NCBI GenBank assembly: GCA_947397865.1
Contig: OX377620.1
Span: forward strand, 118,519,085-118,583,084
Origin: Polietes domitor
Taxonomy: Eukaryota > Arthropoda > Insecta > Diptera > Muscidae
Direction of reading: 5' to 3'
Length of the DNA stretch: 64,000 nt
Shown piece after piece: positions 13,531 to 26,059 of this stretch. The notes beneath the pieces were generated by a model. That model did not search any database, was not told where the DNA came from, and worked only from the letters and a program-made list of their open reading frames with translations. Within the stretch, counting starts at the first letter, position 1; each line of letters opens with the position of its first letter. The position numbers and the translations under genes are program-made.

Positions 13531-14000
13531 ATTTCATTTCAATAGGGAACCTTGTGATCCTAACATTTTAAGTATGGGATGTGTTCAGCAATATTATTTA
13601 AAAGACTATGAGGAACATTTTTGTGAAACATATGAACCCTCTAGCTCCTTAATATAGGGGTCTTTTGGCCCCCTTTTTACATAGGGATAAAAATCGCCCA
13701 TAAAACGTAAAAACACCTTTTGCACATTCTTGTGATGAATCGGCATAGGAAACCTTGTGATACATACATATTTTACAACAATATTATTTAAAACACTACG
13801 AGGAACATTCGTGTGGAACATTTTAATCCTCTTCTTTTGATGAATTGCCACAGGAAATCTTGTGATCCTTACATTTTAAGTACAGGATATATTCAGCAAT
13901 ATTACTCAAAACACTACGAAGAACATTTTAACCCTCTAGCAACACAATATATGGGTCTTTCTGATCCGTTTTGTGCAAAAGGGTAAAAGCACTTAAGCCA
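13530..14000 (-). repeat. Tandem array B, reverse copy
   Basis: Two to three units match the complement of 8640-9490: 'aaccttgtgatcctaacat', 'atgtgttcagcaatatt', 'aacactacgaggaacat' and 'aaccctctagctcctt'. The open frame read through 13606-13851 on the minus strand follows the repeat and has no other support. Confidence 0.75.
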
Positions 14001-14059
14001 CTGTTTCCGTGTGAAAGTGAAACTTGCAATATTTGTAGTCATTAAAAGTGTCTTTTATT

Positions 14060-15360
14060 TAACATACAAGCTGATGTGATTGCACGAGAGTGCAAATCTT
14101 AAAAGTATCTTCGGCGAAAATAGGAATTTTAGAAAAAACTTCATTTGTCTACTTTTATTGTGGAAAATAATTGAAATTTCATGTGAACAAATTAAACTTA
14201 ACAAAGCCTATACTATTATGCGTGGAGTAGAGTTAAAATGTCGCATAAAATTATTGCTGATAGCCAGATTAATAGAGTTTAACGAAAAATGCCAATAATT
14301 AATATGAATCATACGTCACATGGTGCTGAATATCACTAAAATGGTAATAACAATGTGGTTTCTAAATGGAAAGCCCGATTTTAATAAAATTTCACCCAGC
14401 TATTTCTGACGTGCTATAGCGTCCAAGTGTGGAGTACTGCGGGATTTACTAGTCCAAGGCGGCCGCAGCTATGATGGATCAAAGTAAGTCACCTCGGTTC
14501 TACAAACATTTGACAAGTAATTATTTTTGGTGCTAAGTTTCGGCTATTACTTGGAGTGAGGATGCTTCTTTAGTCTCTATATAGAACTGACCAAAATCAA
14601 AAACATGGTAATTCATGAAGAAGAAATGATTATTGTTTGTATTTGGAACGCCACAAATTTGTTATCATATTGACGATTTCAATATGATAACAAATTTGTT
14701 TACTTTTTGTGTAGAAAATAATTGAAATTCATTTGAACAAATTAATCTTAACAAAGTCTGTTCTATTACGTATGCAATAGCATTAAAATGTCGCATGGAA
14801 ATAATGCTGGTACCAAGATTTATAGAGTTTAACGAAAAATGCCAGTAATTAATATCAATCATACGCTACATGGTGCGGAACTTCACTAAAATGATAATAG
14901 CTCCGTAGTTTCTAAACGGATAGTGTGATTTTAATAAAATTTCACATAGATGTAGCTGAATTCTTATAGAGCTTAAGTATGGAGTATGGGTCTCACAGAT
15001 CCAACTCCGACGGAACTGTGAGGGGTCAAAGTAAGTCACTACATTCGTTTTCTGACAACTTCTTCTAATTTTACTCACGAATCGTGGTACCCAGATTTAT
15101 CGAATTTAACAAAAAATGCCCGTAATTAATATCAATCATACGCTACATGGTGCGGAACTTCCCTAAAATGATAATATCTCCGTAGTTTCTAAATGAATAG
15201 TGTGATTTTAATAAAATTTCACATAGATGTAGCTGAATAGTTATAGAGCTTATACGTGGAGTATGGGCCTCACAGATCCAACTCCGACGGAGCTGTGAGG
15301 GGTCAAAGTAAGTCACTACATTTGTATTCTGACAACTTCTTCTACTTTTATTCAATAAGT
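14060..15360 (+). repeat. Tandem array C, first block
   Basis: Units share 'tagagtttaacgaaaaatgc', the motif TTAATATCAATCATACG followed by YYACATGGTGC, 'aataaaatttcac', and 'ggtcaaagtaagtcac'. The 14840-15070 and 15090-15350 units are close relatives, about 277 bp apart. The first unit has a longer spacing (about 550 bp) and contains a perfect 20-bp hairpin at 14653-14699. Confidence 0.8.
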
Positions 15361-15369
15361 TATTTTACT

Positions 15370-16650
15370 CACGAATCATGTTTGAAACTTAGGACATATC
15401 CGCTCTGTTATCGGTTTCCAATAGTGTTAAATTGGCTCCTCAACTCTGTTATTTATTTTATGAATTTTCGCTGATTTTTCTTTCTTTTTTTTGTGGTGGA
15501 ACTCTTTTAACCTTAGCCGTCATCTTATGATTTCTAGACAAATAATAACAATGATTTTCATTTTAATTTCGCCTCTTCAAAATCTAGAAAAAAGTCTTTG
15601 TTACTAATTGTAACGCTTTAAGGTCTTTCTTCTGTGGTACAAGTACAAGGTATCTTGCCATATGACTTTTCGTTTCAAACCGCTTCACGAACACGTGCCT
15701 CTTGTCGTCGGAGTCGAAGTCGCAGTGGTAGTCATCTTCAAGCATCTACGCCAGCGCTTCGTCATGAATGCCTAATCTTGCATACAAATGCAAGTTGTCT
15801 TGAGGTATGCCTCATTTGGCAACGAATCGATAAGGTTGGTTGGGGGGTTTTCCTCTCAAGGGGTATGCGGGTATGCCAGGCCACGCAGAAAAAGATCAAA
15901 TTGCATCCTTAAGATTTCTTCAACAACATTTCAACACACAGTTGCAAGAACGCAAAGTCAACAGCATCCGCATCGACAGCAACTGCAGCAGCAACATGGA
16001 AATTTACATAAATGCGTATCGCAGACTACAAACACATTTGCTTTGGCAATTTTGCGTTTGAGCGGAAAATTGTTGTTGTCGTCGTCGTAAATGCTGTTGA
16101 TCTTTTTTTTGCTTGTTTATACCAACTGCTGTTGCTGTGGCAATGTTGTTCTAGTTGTTGTGTTGCTGTTGTTGTTGTTATTGTATTGGCATTTAAAGTG
16201 GCGCTTCATTATGCGAAATGATCGAGTGTTTAACTTACAGTTTAACATTACAAATGGTAACAGCAACAGCAGCAACTTCACAACCGGCATCGACAACGCC
16301 AGCAACAGCAACGTCAGCTCCCTCTCCAGATATATGAGGTACGTTTGAAGCTAGAAATTGTGGCAAAGAGTTGCTCTGGCATAGACGGGAAAAGTCAACG
16401 AATTTGTATGATTTTCTTTTTCCACTTCCCGTTTGTAACGCATTTTATTCAAATTAAGTTTACAACAACTAAATGTGTATGTATGGATGTTGTTACCCTA
16501 GAATTTATATGTTATGTTGCACATTTGTTTTTGCTATTGGTGGTGGTGGTGCCACCGTGTAGCCGTCACATTCAAGTAATGGTGATGGCAAACGCGTATC
16601 TTTGTGTTCTAAATACGTTTGCCTTAACAAGCTGTTAAATTGTACGTATA
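15370..16650. other. Non-repetitive island with CAG/CAA tracts
   Basis: Several overlapping open frames of 60-100 codons occur here because the sequence is rich in CAG, CAA and GTTGTT triplets (16080-16330). Codon order and residue content (Cys, Val, Leu and Asn-Ser runs) look like microsatellite translation, not a gene. There is no family resemblance. It could be an enhancer-like region, but that is a guess. Confidence 0.5.
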
Positions 16651-16660
16651 GTTAATATTA

Positions 16661-16999
16661 GGGTGGATCGATACCACCCTGAGATAATTTTACATTTTTT
16701 AATTGGACCTGAACAAGAACATATACAAATATGGAAATGGAGATGGTAGGTAGACAAAATATATACTCAGTTTTCTATTTGGTAATATTTTTTCTTTTTT
16801 TACAGGACTTTTTACAGGATATATTTTAATAATTTATTTTTATACTTTTGTGAATCACACAAAGGCGGTATGAATATAAAATGAAAGAGAAGACTATCTG
16901 TTAAAAATACTTTAAATTAAATTTTTCTATCTGCATTAGTTTAGCATTAACAACCATTGATATTTCAAAAAGAAAGTAAATCAAAAATCTGTTCCACCC
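16661..16999. mobile_element. MITE-like element, TA-flanked, 339 bp
   Basis: The left end reads GGGTGGATCGATACC and the right end is GGTTCCACCC-like, giving short terminal inverted repeats of 6-8 bp (GGGTGG/CCACCC) directly flanked by TA on both sides (16659-16660 and 17000-17001). There is no coding capacity. The inner part (about 16800-16985) is related to the arms of the inverted repeats at 40690-41030 and 42045-42400. A TA target points to a Tc1/mariner-type mobilising enzyme. That is inference, since the repeats are short. Confidence 0.55.
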
Positions 17000-17001
17000 T
17001 A

Positions 17002-17470
17002 TACTAAATGTATCTTTGTTTTTGTACTGAACTCCGCGTAGTGCGGATGTTATTACCATTAAATGGTTGCTGTTGTTGCTACTGTTTTGCGAATAGCAAC
17101 TGGTTGCTCTTTAACTGCCTAACTATTCTAAGCTATGTTGAGGTTTTCCTCGTCGCCGACGCCACCTCTCGTCTAATATGTAGTTTACGCACATTGGGAA
17201 ACATATTTACGGAACTTCCGTGGCATTTTGTGTTAACTAATCCGGAAGTGTTTGGTAATTAAGTTATGAGCAGAGAGAAAAGTGTGCAACACATTGTTAA
17301 AGAATGTCAGAGAAAGTTGATGGAATATTTGCCGATGAAATAGAATTAAAGCTCAATCTAGGGAATCTTAAAACACTTTATTGGTCCTATTACACTTTAG
17401 ATAAAAAATGTTGGCAATTCATCTGGCTGTCCTTTGAATACTCGATTTATGATTCGATTTCATATGAAGT
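17002..17470. other. Non-repetitive DNA, no gene seen
   Basis: Two overlapping open frames (84 and 71 codons) span this stretch, but neither has a recognisable domain, a splice context or a conserved neighbour. Treat it as non-coding. Confidence 0.4.
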
Positions 17471-18730
17471 CTATAGGAAAAAAATCATGAAGAAGAATCA
17501 ATTATTGTTTCTAGTTTGACCGGCTCAAAATGTGTATAATGTCGAAATCATCATAATTTATTTACTTTTAGTGTGGAAAATAGTTGAAATCCATTTGAAC
17601 AAGTTAGTCTCAACAAAGTCTGTACTATTAGGTGTACGTTAGCATTAAAATGTCACATGGAAATAATACTGGTAGCTAGATTTATTGATTTTAACGAAAA
17701 ATGCCAATTATTAATATCAATCATACGTCACATGGTGCGAAATTTCACTAAAATAGTAATAACTCTGTAGTTTCTACACAGCTTATCCGATTTTAACAAA
17801 ACTTCACCTGGATATAGCTGAAGTCATCTGGAGCTTAGCTGTGGAATATGGGCTACAATAGTCCATCCCGGACGGAGAAGTAATGGGTCAAACTTAGTGT
17901 CTTTGGTTCCGCAAATATTTAAAATCAAATTTTTTGCTAAGTTCAAGCTATTAACTCGATTATGTTTCGTTAGTTTCTATATAAAACTCATGACGAAGAA
18001 TGGATTTTTTTTTGTATTTTGACCACCACAAAATAGCTAGCATGTTAAAATCATCATAATTTGTCTAATTTTAGAGTGGAAAATAGTTTAACCTGTTAAT
18101 CTCAACAAGGCCTGTGGTATAAGGTGTGTATTAGAATTAAAAAAATGTGATTAATTTAATACTGGTAGCCAGATTTGTAGAGTTTAACGAAACATATCAA
18201 TAATTAATATAAATCATACGTCACATGGTGCAAAATTCACCAAAGTTGCAATAAGTTTGTAGTTTCTAAATGGAAAGTCCGATTTCAATAAAAATTTACA
18301 TAGATATAACTGAAGTGCTATAGAGCCTAAGTCTGGAGTGTGGGCTATAGTAGTTCAACTCCGCCGGAGGTACGAGGGCTCACAGTAAATTATTTTAGTT
18401 CCACAAATATTTAGCAACAAATTTTTTGTGGCGTTTCTTTGATTTCTGTTTAAAACTAACAAAAAATAATTATTCGAGAATAAGATTTTTTTGTGGAAGT
18501 GTACGTACCGTCCAAAAATCGCTATCAAGTTGAAAATAAATAAATAACGCATGAATATAAATAAATAACGAAAAATGACAATAATTAATATGAATTATAC
18601 GTCACATGGTGCGAAAATTTTGCTAAAATGATAATATATCTGTAGTTTTTCAATGTAAAGTCCGATTTTAATAAAATTGGTGCTATATAGCTGAGGTGCT
18701 ATAAACCTAAAGTGTGTTGGTACCAGGGCT
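17470..18730 (+). repeat. Tandem array C, second block
   Basis: Three diverged units of about 380-500 bp carry the motif near 17710, 18203 and 18583, each followed by CGTCACATGGTGC. They also share 'tttctaaatggaaagtccga', 'tgaaaatagttga'-type text, and 'ggtcaaacttagt' or its relatives. Same family as 14060-15360, separated from it by unrelated DNA and a MITE-like element. Confidence 0.75.
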
Positions 18731-18739
18731 CATTAAGCC

Positions 18740-20390
18740 ATTAAAATGTCATAGTTCAGTGTCCGTTTTGCAGGATGTTTGTTTATTGATTTACTCGAAT
18801 TTGTATCACGTCTATGGAGTAGGCTATAGAACTGGAAATATCTATTCTCTATCTATCTAGAGAAATCCTCACAAATTAGAGATAAAATCATAAAAATCTA
18901 AGTAAACGTAAACGTTCTAAACATATGTCTGATATTAATTACTGACATGCTTTATTAAAACCAGAAAATATAACATTCCGACTATGGCACGCAAATCATT
19001 TAAATCTCATTGTACACTCAACACCCGAGGCTTCAATAAGATAAAACATCTTTCTGTAGAGCCCACATTGCCGACAATCGCGGAACGTTGAAAACTGGTT
19101 TCTGCATTTGTGAAAAGTGGTGTGAAAACCTTTAATTATGCTTTCAGTTATTCACACTTATCACAACATATTCAATGTTTCCAATGAGTATTATATATTT
19201 AATTAAAGCCTAACGTCAAGCGTTAAACGCCCCGTTCGAGGCAGCAAACCTGACAACTTACATATTATGGACTTTCGCATTTTGGACAGAACACGGCCAA
19301 CAAAAACAAATCGCAGCTGTGCTGAGATGGTGTGGCCACTCAAAACTTCAACTGACAGCCATTGTTGTTGCTGTTACCCCCTTAAGTTTAAAAAAGTGTT
19401 AGAAATTTATGTTATTTTACACGATGGCAAACATATCGAACAATAATAATTTGTTAAACTGGTTGAGGTTGAGTTGAGTTGGAAAGAAAAACCAGAGTAA
19501 CGCTTTTGTTATGTTTAATAAATTAAAATGTAATAAATAATGTTGGAAAACAAAATTTAAGCACTTTCCTGAGGCCTTAACATAAGGAATTTGTTAAAGG
19601 AAAACAACATAGAGTTGCTAATTGAATTCTTGAGGCATTTATGTGTTTTTGAAGTCTGGCTAATTTGGCTTGAAAGACTGAACCACCTTTAATTAGTTTC
19701 ATGGTTGATATATTTCATTTGGAAATGCCTTTTTCTTGCCTTCATTTATTTCATGTATGTTTGTACAAATCATTCACAGATCTTTATCATTTTTTCTGGT
19801 TTATTGGCTTCATGTCGTCAAATCATTCATTGGACTTATTTGGATTTTCGTCTGAAGTCTGTACGCCAACTCCACCTGTTGCATGACGACAATTCCACAG
19901 ATTTCCGTCCGCTTTTCCATTTTGTTTAGCAAATCATTTATTAAACGCTGCTGCTTAATTGTAAAATGTTGTAAATTTTATTAGATTGTCTATTTTCGGA
20001 ATATAATTAATTAAACATGTTTTGGGTGTTAATGCCAATTGGCTAGAGTTGGTTGGTTGGCTGGTCAATCGTTCGGTCGGCGGGCTTATCGCCTTTTCGG
20101 CTGTGTGTTATCATTGTTGGTTTCCACGGCTTTGCGTGTGTTTTTAGCTTTAAACACAGAAATTAACTGGTTTTAGTTAATCGTAACCATATGAGATTAA
20201 CCTAAGTAGCAGTAAACGAGCTGTTAACAAAAATATAATGTGTCTTTAAGTTGATATTGTCAGTAAGATTACCAAAGAAGAAAATAATAATAATGACGAT
20301 TAAATATTTGCAAAAATATCGAAATTCAGACAAGGCATTGAGAAATATTATTTGCTTAAATGAAAAACACAACTTTAATCAATAAAATTA
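18740..20390. other. Non-repetitive island, no gene seen
   Basis: No gene is recognised on either strand. Composition is less extreme than in the arrays. Homopolymer and triplet tracts are few. It may be regulatory or simply intergenic. Confidence 0.5.
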
Positions 20391-22160
20391 ATTTCTGTTT
20401 CCACAACATGATTTTATTGGATGATTTTAACTGTCCAAGGTCATGATCGATACATAGTTAAATCTATTGAATTGCTAGCTTCCCGGGGACACTCTAAACT
20501 TTAGAGCAGCTGTTGTATAGCAGGAACATTGTTGGATTTAATAAATTCATGTCGTTATTAATATCAATCATACGTCACCAAGTAAATTATAGTTTATTTG
20601 AAATAAGTCAGAAGCTATAGAAAACTTTTGTTGAAAAACGAGGATGTTTTCTTTGTTTAAAAAGATTTTATAGAAAATTAATAAATACATATTTGCGCAT
20701 CTTGAATATGAATGTCGTTTTGTAGAGAATTGCTAGAGTAACAAGGAATATCGACAAGACAAATGTCTCTTAAATCAGTAGATCAAAAATTACAAATTGT
20801 TACAAAATTTTAATCATTAAAATTATTTTCTGTTTCCACATCATGGTTTTATTGGACGATTATATCTGTTACAGGAATATACATCGAAATTTATCGTTGT
20901 CTAGCTATATCTATTGAAATGTTAGCTGTCCAGTGACACCATAATCTTTAGGATAGCTGTTGTATGGCACGAGCAGTGTTGGTTTCAATAATTTCTCTCG
21001 GTATTAATATCGATCATACGTCACCATGTAAATTATAGTTTATTTCAAATAATTCATAAACAAAAGAAAATTTTTGTCGAAAAAATATGATATTTTTCTT
21101 ATTTAAAGAAATTGTTCTACAGAAAACTAACAATCTATAGATTAAATGGAGAATTTGTGGATAATTGGTAGAGTAATATCGAATATCGACAAATGAAATA
21201 TCAATCAAATGCGCAGTTAAGGGCTAAATAAACGTTTCACAATCAACAGAATCAAAAGGCTGGAAATCCGGTCCTTTCACTGCATTTTTACACAACATAT
21301 TTATACAATTTTAATCATTAAAATTATTTTCTCAATCACATCAATGTTTTATTGGAGTACTTTAACTGTCAATGGGATATGTTTTGAAAATGGTCATAAT
21401 CTAGTTGAATCCATTAAAATGTTAGCTTTCCTGGGACTCCAAAATATTTAGAGCAGCTGTTATATAGCACGAACAGTGTTGGTTTCAATATTTTCCATCG
21501 GTATTAATATCAATCATACGTCACGATGTCCAATATAGTTTATTTTGAATAAATCATAAACTATAGCAAAATTTTGTCAAATAACAATAACGTTTTATTT
21601 ATTTAAAGAATTTGTTCTATAGAAAATTAACAAACCCTAGATTAAATGGAGAATTTGTGGATAATTGGTAGAGTAACATGGAATATTGACAAATAAAATT
21701 TTAAATATATACAGAGCTTAAAAATGTAATATTTCTTTAGATTCAACAGAAGCTAAGGGAAGGAATACCTTTAGTTTCACAATATTTTTATTGTTATTGA
21801 TACAATTGTAATCAATAAAATTAATTTCTCTTTCCACAACTTGGTTTTATTAGAGGATTATTGCCATCAAAGGAATATACTTTGAAAATATTCATTATCT
21901 AGTATAATCAATTGAAATGTTAGCTTACCAGGGGCATCTTAACCATTAGAGTAGCTGCTATATAGCACGAACAGTGCTAGATTTATTAAATGTATGACGG
22001 TATTAATATCAATCATACGTCACCATGTAAATTATAGTTTATTTGCGGTAATTAATAAACTATAGACAACTTTTGTCAGAAAACAATTAAATTAAATTGA
22101 ATGTATGTAAAAAATGTTCTATATAAAATTTGTCAAACACTAGATCAGATGGATAATTGG
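20390..22160 (+). repeat. Tandem array D, first block (unit about 440-500 bp)
   Basis: Four units share 'attttaatcaataaaatt', 'tttctgtttccaca', 'ggttttattgg', 'gaaatgttagctttcc', 'gctgttatatagcacgaac', the motif followed by CGTCACCATG, and 'aaattatagtttattt'. The motif lies near 20556, 21002, 21502 and 22001. Identity between units looks like roughly 75-85% by eye. No coding. Confidence 0.85.
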
Positions 22161-22169
22161 TAGACTAAT

Positions 22170-23200
22170 ATCGATGAGGCTCAAAAATATTTTTTTTATA
22201 AATATTTTTTAAATCCATAAACAAAGGTACAATAAGAAACAACCATATTTTTTCAAGGAACCACATCGCAATTCCAAAATTATATTTATCTCCATGCCTT
22301 TCCACAGACAACATCTTAAGGTTTCCTCTCCTCCTCAACTCCCTAGGTTTGCCTTACTTTTGTCTCAATAGAAAAAAAAACAGATTTTACCGTGCTGTTG
22401 TCTTTTGAACTAAAGCCCACATTTATTTAAACAACAACGCAAGCAATACTTGAACCGACAAACAAATAACAAATAAAACAGATTTAGAATCCAACAACAG
22501 TTTTTTTTGTTTGTTTGCGTCACTGTCGCTGTTGCTGCCGTAAAATGGCAGTTTGCACTGGACCACCAACAAACAAACAAAAATCTCGTACGACTCACTG
22601 ACTGACTGAGTATCAAACTAAAAGAAGTCAGAAGATTGTTGTCGTTTGTTGCCATTGCTCCGGCCTGTTGTTTTCTATCTGAGCAAATAAACACTTGTCT
22701 TAATTGTATCTGCAAGTAGCTTTTACAACAACTTTTAAGTAATAGACACGTTGCTGCGTTCCCTCTGCCACACAATGCACCGGTAGTTATAATGTGTGGG
22801 ATTATAACAACATCAGACACTTCTTTGCCTTCCACTCCAGAGTGTGTCTCAGCAGCACCGAGTACCAAGTACCAGCGCGATTCATTCATTCACTCACCCA
22901 TTCGGTTGGCTGTTGTTCGTTTGTGTGCCACGTTGGATTTCAATTGACTGCAGCATGCGGCTGTTGCTGAAGGAAATCAAATAATACCACACCATAGTAT
23001 ACCACCTAAACGCTGTACACATGAGGCATAAAAGCGATCAAATTAAATTAAAATTTATGCAAACCGACGCATGTTTACACACGTCAGACGAGAGCCAAAG
23101 ATACATACTGCCGCAAAAGGAAATTTATTCAGAAAAGCACTTCTCTGTATTTCCTACAGAAAGACACACGCAGACACAGTGAAAGAAAGTTAGTAAGTAA
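22170..23200. other. Non-repetitive island
   Basis: A 159-codon minus-strand open frame (22410-22889) crosses this island but is Cys- and Ser-rich, with no domain, and derives partly from CAA/CAG text. I regard it as fortuitous. No other gene is seen. Confidence 0.45.
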
Positions 23201-23434
23201 GTGGAGGTGAATAGAAATGCGGAGTGGGTTGCAGCAGTTAGAAGAAGAAGTGCGCTAGAAGTATTTAAGAACAAACGGCTGGATGGTTACACAGACGTTC
23301 CTAGAACTCTACACTTGAAGTTTGCCCAACAATACCCTCCTTGGGAATATATTGCCTTGAATAGTAAAAGCCTAAGGTCTCAGTATGTGATCATAGACAA
23401 TGTTCGAGATAATGCACTAGACGATTTATTGTAG
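23201..23434 (+). CDS. Uncharacterised 77-codon open frame, possible coding remnant
   Basis: The frame opens directly after an in-frame stop (TAA at 23198), its first codon is GTG, and it ends at TAG. Its residue mix is more protein-like than other short frames here: charged and hydrophobic residues alternate (for example RRRSALEVFKNKRL and PPWEYIALNS) and there are no low-complexity runs. I do not recognise a family. It could be an exon, a remnant of a retrotransposon, or chance. There is no clear splice acceptor upstream, since the pyrimidine tract is missing. Treat as a candidate only. Confidence 0.25.
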   Translation: MEVNRNAEWVAAVRRRSALEVFKNKRLDGYTDVPRTLHLKFAQQYPPWEYIALNSKSLRSQYVIIDNVRDNALDDLL

Positions 23435-23639
23435 GAGAGTCCTCATTTGCCTCGAAATTTTAAATGCTGTTAAAAATATAAAAAATAATTTTCAGTTTCC
23501 TATTATTTATATATTTGGAATTGGCTTTCACAAAGAAAATTCTTATATTTCCCCTATCTACATGCAAATCCCATTTGCTGGCTTCCAAATGCCACCTCTA
23601 ATGTTTTTCTATCTTATCTAGTTTGGGAGTTATAAAAAT

Positions 23640-24125
23640 TTCTTTTAAATTGTTTTGTAATTAATATCAATCATACGCCATACGTGACATTTGTATATTT
23701 ATAATAAAAAAGGTGATTATACAGACATATTCTTTAATTGTAACTATACAATTACGCCACAAATTTATTATTTTCCATTTCGAGACATGACTTGTGTTTG
23801 AAAAAGAGTTGGTGAAATTTTGTTATCAAAAAATACGCCGGAAAGAAAGTGTTTCTACACTGTTATCTTAAGTATTTAGAGTACGTGCATTACTGGCCCA
23901 ATTTTCGTTTATTCTTATATAACCTTGTAGTTAAGTAATGGCAAATTAGCAAAAGATTGACACATTTTCATTTGTGCTTGAATTAGCAAATATTTCTGTC
24001 GTGCTCAATATAAAGACAGTCTTTTTCTTATGACTAATTGCTAATAATACATCAAAACAAAATTCTCTATTATTATTTTCAATTTGTATGGTTACAATAA
24101 TATTAAAATTATAAGAGTTGGACAA
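23640..24125. other. A/T-rich DNA with one motif copy
   Basis: The shared motif occurs at 23658-23682 outside any recognisable array unit (TTAATATCAATCATACG then CCAT). The rest is A/T-rich without a gene. Confidence 0.5.
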
Positions 24126-24318
24126 ATTGCGCCCCTTTATTCTCCAGATATGACCGCCTGGGAATATTTCATGTTTCCAAGTTTGAAGAACTGCCCTGGT
24201 GGAAAGAGATTCACATAGAATGATGTTGTTGAATGGTAGACAAAATACGTATTTTGAAGGAATCATACAAGAAGGATGACAATGAAATTGGAGGAACGAA
24301 TTGATAAATTGAAATTGA
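24126..24318 (+). pseudogene. Tc1/mariner transposase C-terminal fragment
   Basis: The plus-strand frame starting at 24126 reads IAPLYSPDMTAWEYFMFPSL and then KNCPGGKRFT before a stop. This matches the YSPDLxPxDYxxFxxL...GKRF block that holds the third catalytic acid in mariner-type transposases. At that position the fragment has E (WEYF), where DD34D mariners have D. Several stops follow (after KRFT, VVEW and KYVF), so it is dead. It is unrelated to the DD41D element about 200 bp downstream. The N-terminal part of the gene is not visible. Confidence 0.5.
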
Positions 24319-24527
24319 TCGGTTTATACACAGATCTGTTACGTACTATTACTGAAAAAATAATTTCGTTTTTCACATAATGGTTTTATTAGAGGATTTT
24401 ATATGTCAAAAGTATATACTTTGCAAATTATCGTTATCTAGTTAAATCTATTGAAGTGTTAGCTTTCCAGAGACACCTTAACCATTAAGGTAGCTGTTAT
24501 ATAGCATACTTCATAATTCATGAAGTA

Positions 24528-25146
24528 TAGGGTGATTTTTTAAGAGCTTGATAACTTTTTTTTAAAAAAAAACGCATAAAATTTGCAAAATCTCATCGGT
24601 TCTTTATTTGAAACGTTAGATTGGTCCATGACATTTACTTTTTGAAGATAATTTCATTTAAATGTTGACCGCGGCTGCGTCTTAGGTGGTCCATCCGCTT
24701 AGTCCAATTTTGGCATTTCCACGTTTTTGAGTAACAGAGACCCAATTGGTGCGAACGGCGACGAATCGAAAATTGGTGGTCATCATTAACACTGGCCGAT
24801 ACAGCTGCGATATTTTCTTCAGTTCGCACTCTACGTAAGCGTGTTGGTGGTTTAATGTCCAACAATGTAAATTTGGTGCGAAATTTAGTCACAATAGCCC
24901 GAATAGCCGCTTCAGTGGGTCGATTAAACTGACCATAAAATGGAAGCGCGCAATGAACTTTCTTAACAGAGCACGCATTTTGATAATAAAATTCAATAAT
25001 TTGCAAGCGTTGTTCGTTTGTAAGACGATTCATGATGAAATGTCAAAGCATACTGAGCATCTTTCTCTTTGACACCATGTCTGAAATCCCACGTGATCTG
25101 TCAAATACTAATGCATGAAAATCCTAACCTCAAAAAAATCACTCTT
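24528..25146 (-). mobile_element. DD41D mariner-like element, internal-deletion derivative (copy 1)
   Basis: The element is 619 bp with TA at both edges (24526-24527 and 25147-25148). Its ends are inverted relative to each other for about 15 bases: GGGTGATTTTTTAAGAG at the left, and the complement of AAGAGTGATTTTTTTGAGG at the right. The left end has one change from the other copies (tagggtg for aagggtg). It carries one minus-strand open frame for almost its whole length. Copies at 47379 and 54109 are nearly identical, so spread was recent. Confidence 0.9.
24635..25033 (-). CDS. Truncated mariner transposase: DNA-binding domain fused to C-terminal tail
   Basis: The 132-codon frame begins MNRLTNEQRLQIIEFYY and has the helix-turn-helix layout expected at a mariner transposase N-terminus, with a second basic segment near residues 60-100 (PPTRLRRVRTEEN, then FSIRRRSHQLG). 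At about residue 106 (after KTWK) it jumps in frame to the last 25 or so residues of the transposase (QNW..RMDHLRRSRGQHL). The whole catalytic D-D-D region is missing. The C-terminal join is confirmed by the fourth copy, which keeps the natural sequence before QNWTFRMDHLRR. Such a protein could bind element ends but not cut. Whether it is expressed is unknown. Confidence 0.8.
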   Translation of the reverse strand: MNRLTNEQRLQIIEFYYQNACSVKKVHCALPFYGQFNRPTEAAIRAIVTKFRTKFTLLDIKPPTRLRRVRTEENIAAVSASVNDDHQFSIRRRSHQLGLCYSKTWKCQNWTKRMDHLRRSRGQHLNEIIFKK

Positions 25147-26059
25147 TATATACAAGTTTTGTTAAATTTCTTTATTTAATTTTAATTTATTCATTTAAAT
25201 GTTCTATATGTAAAATGTTTATTAATTTCAACAACATCATTTGATTGCAAACTGTTACATTTTCGGGTAACTCTTTATGAAACAACGCTAAACAATATAT
25301 CCAACTTAGATTCACAACAGGGATTGCTAAAATTTTAATCAATAAAATTTATTTCTGTTTCCACATCATGGTTTTAATAGAGGATTTAAACTATCAAAAG
25401 CGATATGTTTTGAAAATTATCATTATCTAGATAAATCGATAGGAATGTTAGCTTTCCAGGGACGCTTTAATATTTAGTTCAGCTCTTATATAGCACGAAC
25501 AGTGATAGATTCAATAAATTTCCGTCCATATTAATATCAATCATACGTCACCATGCAAAATATAGATCATTACGAATAATTCTTAAACTATAGAAAACAT
25601 TAGAAATTTAAACAAAAAATTTTCTATAGAAAATTGACAGACACATCTTTGCATAGAAGCATCTTCAACATTAATATATTTGTGGAGAATTGATAGAGTA
25701 ACATCGAATATCGTCAAATCAAATACAAATTAAATAAATAACTCGAAAATTAAATAAACTTTTTAGTTTCAACATAATCTAAAGGAATGAATAGCTGTAG
25801 TTTCACAACATTTTTACAATTTTCTGCAATAAAATTAATTTCTGTTTTCACATCATGGTTTTATTGGAGGATTTTAACTGTCAAAGGGATATGTTTTGAA
25901 AATTATTATTATATAGTTAAATCTATTGAAATGTTAGCTTTCCAGGGACATCTTAATATTTAGCGTTGCAGTTATATAGCACGAAAAGTGTTGCATTAAA
26001 TAAATGTCCTTCATTATTAATATCAATCATACGCCAACATGTAAATTATAGTTTATATT

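Noticed and set aside
19200..19350. Possible tRNA-like text (ccgttcgaggc)
   Set aside because: I could not fold a cloverleaf with acceptor, D and anticodon stems around it.
22410..22889. 159-codon minus-strand open frame
   Set aside because: Cys- and Ser-rich composition without a domain, and located in CAA-rich DNA.
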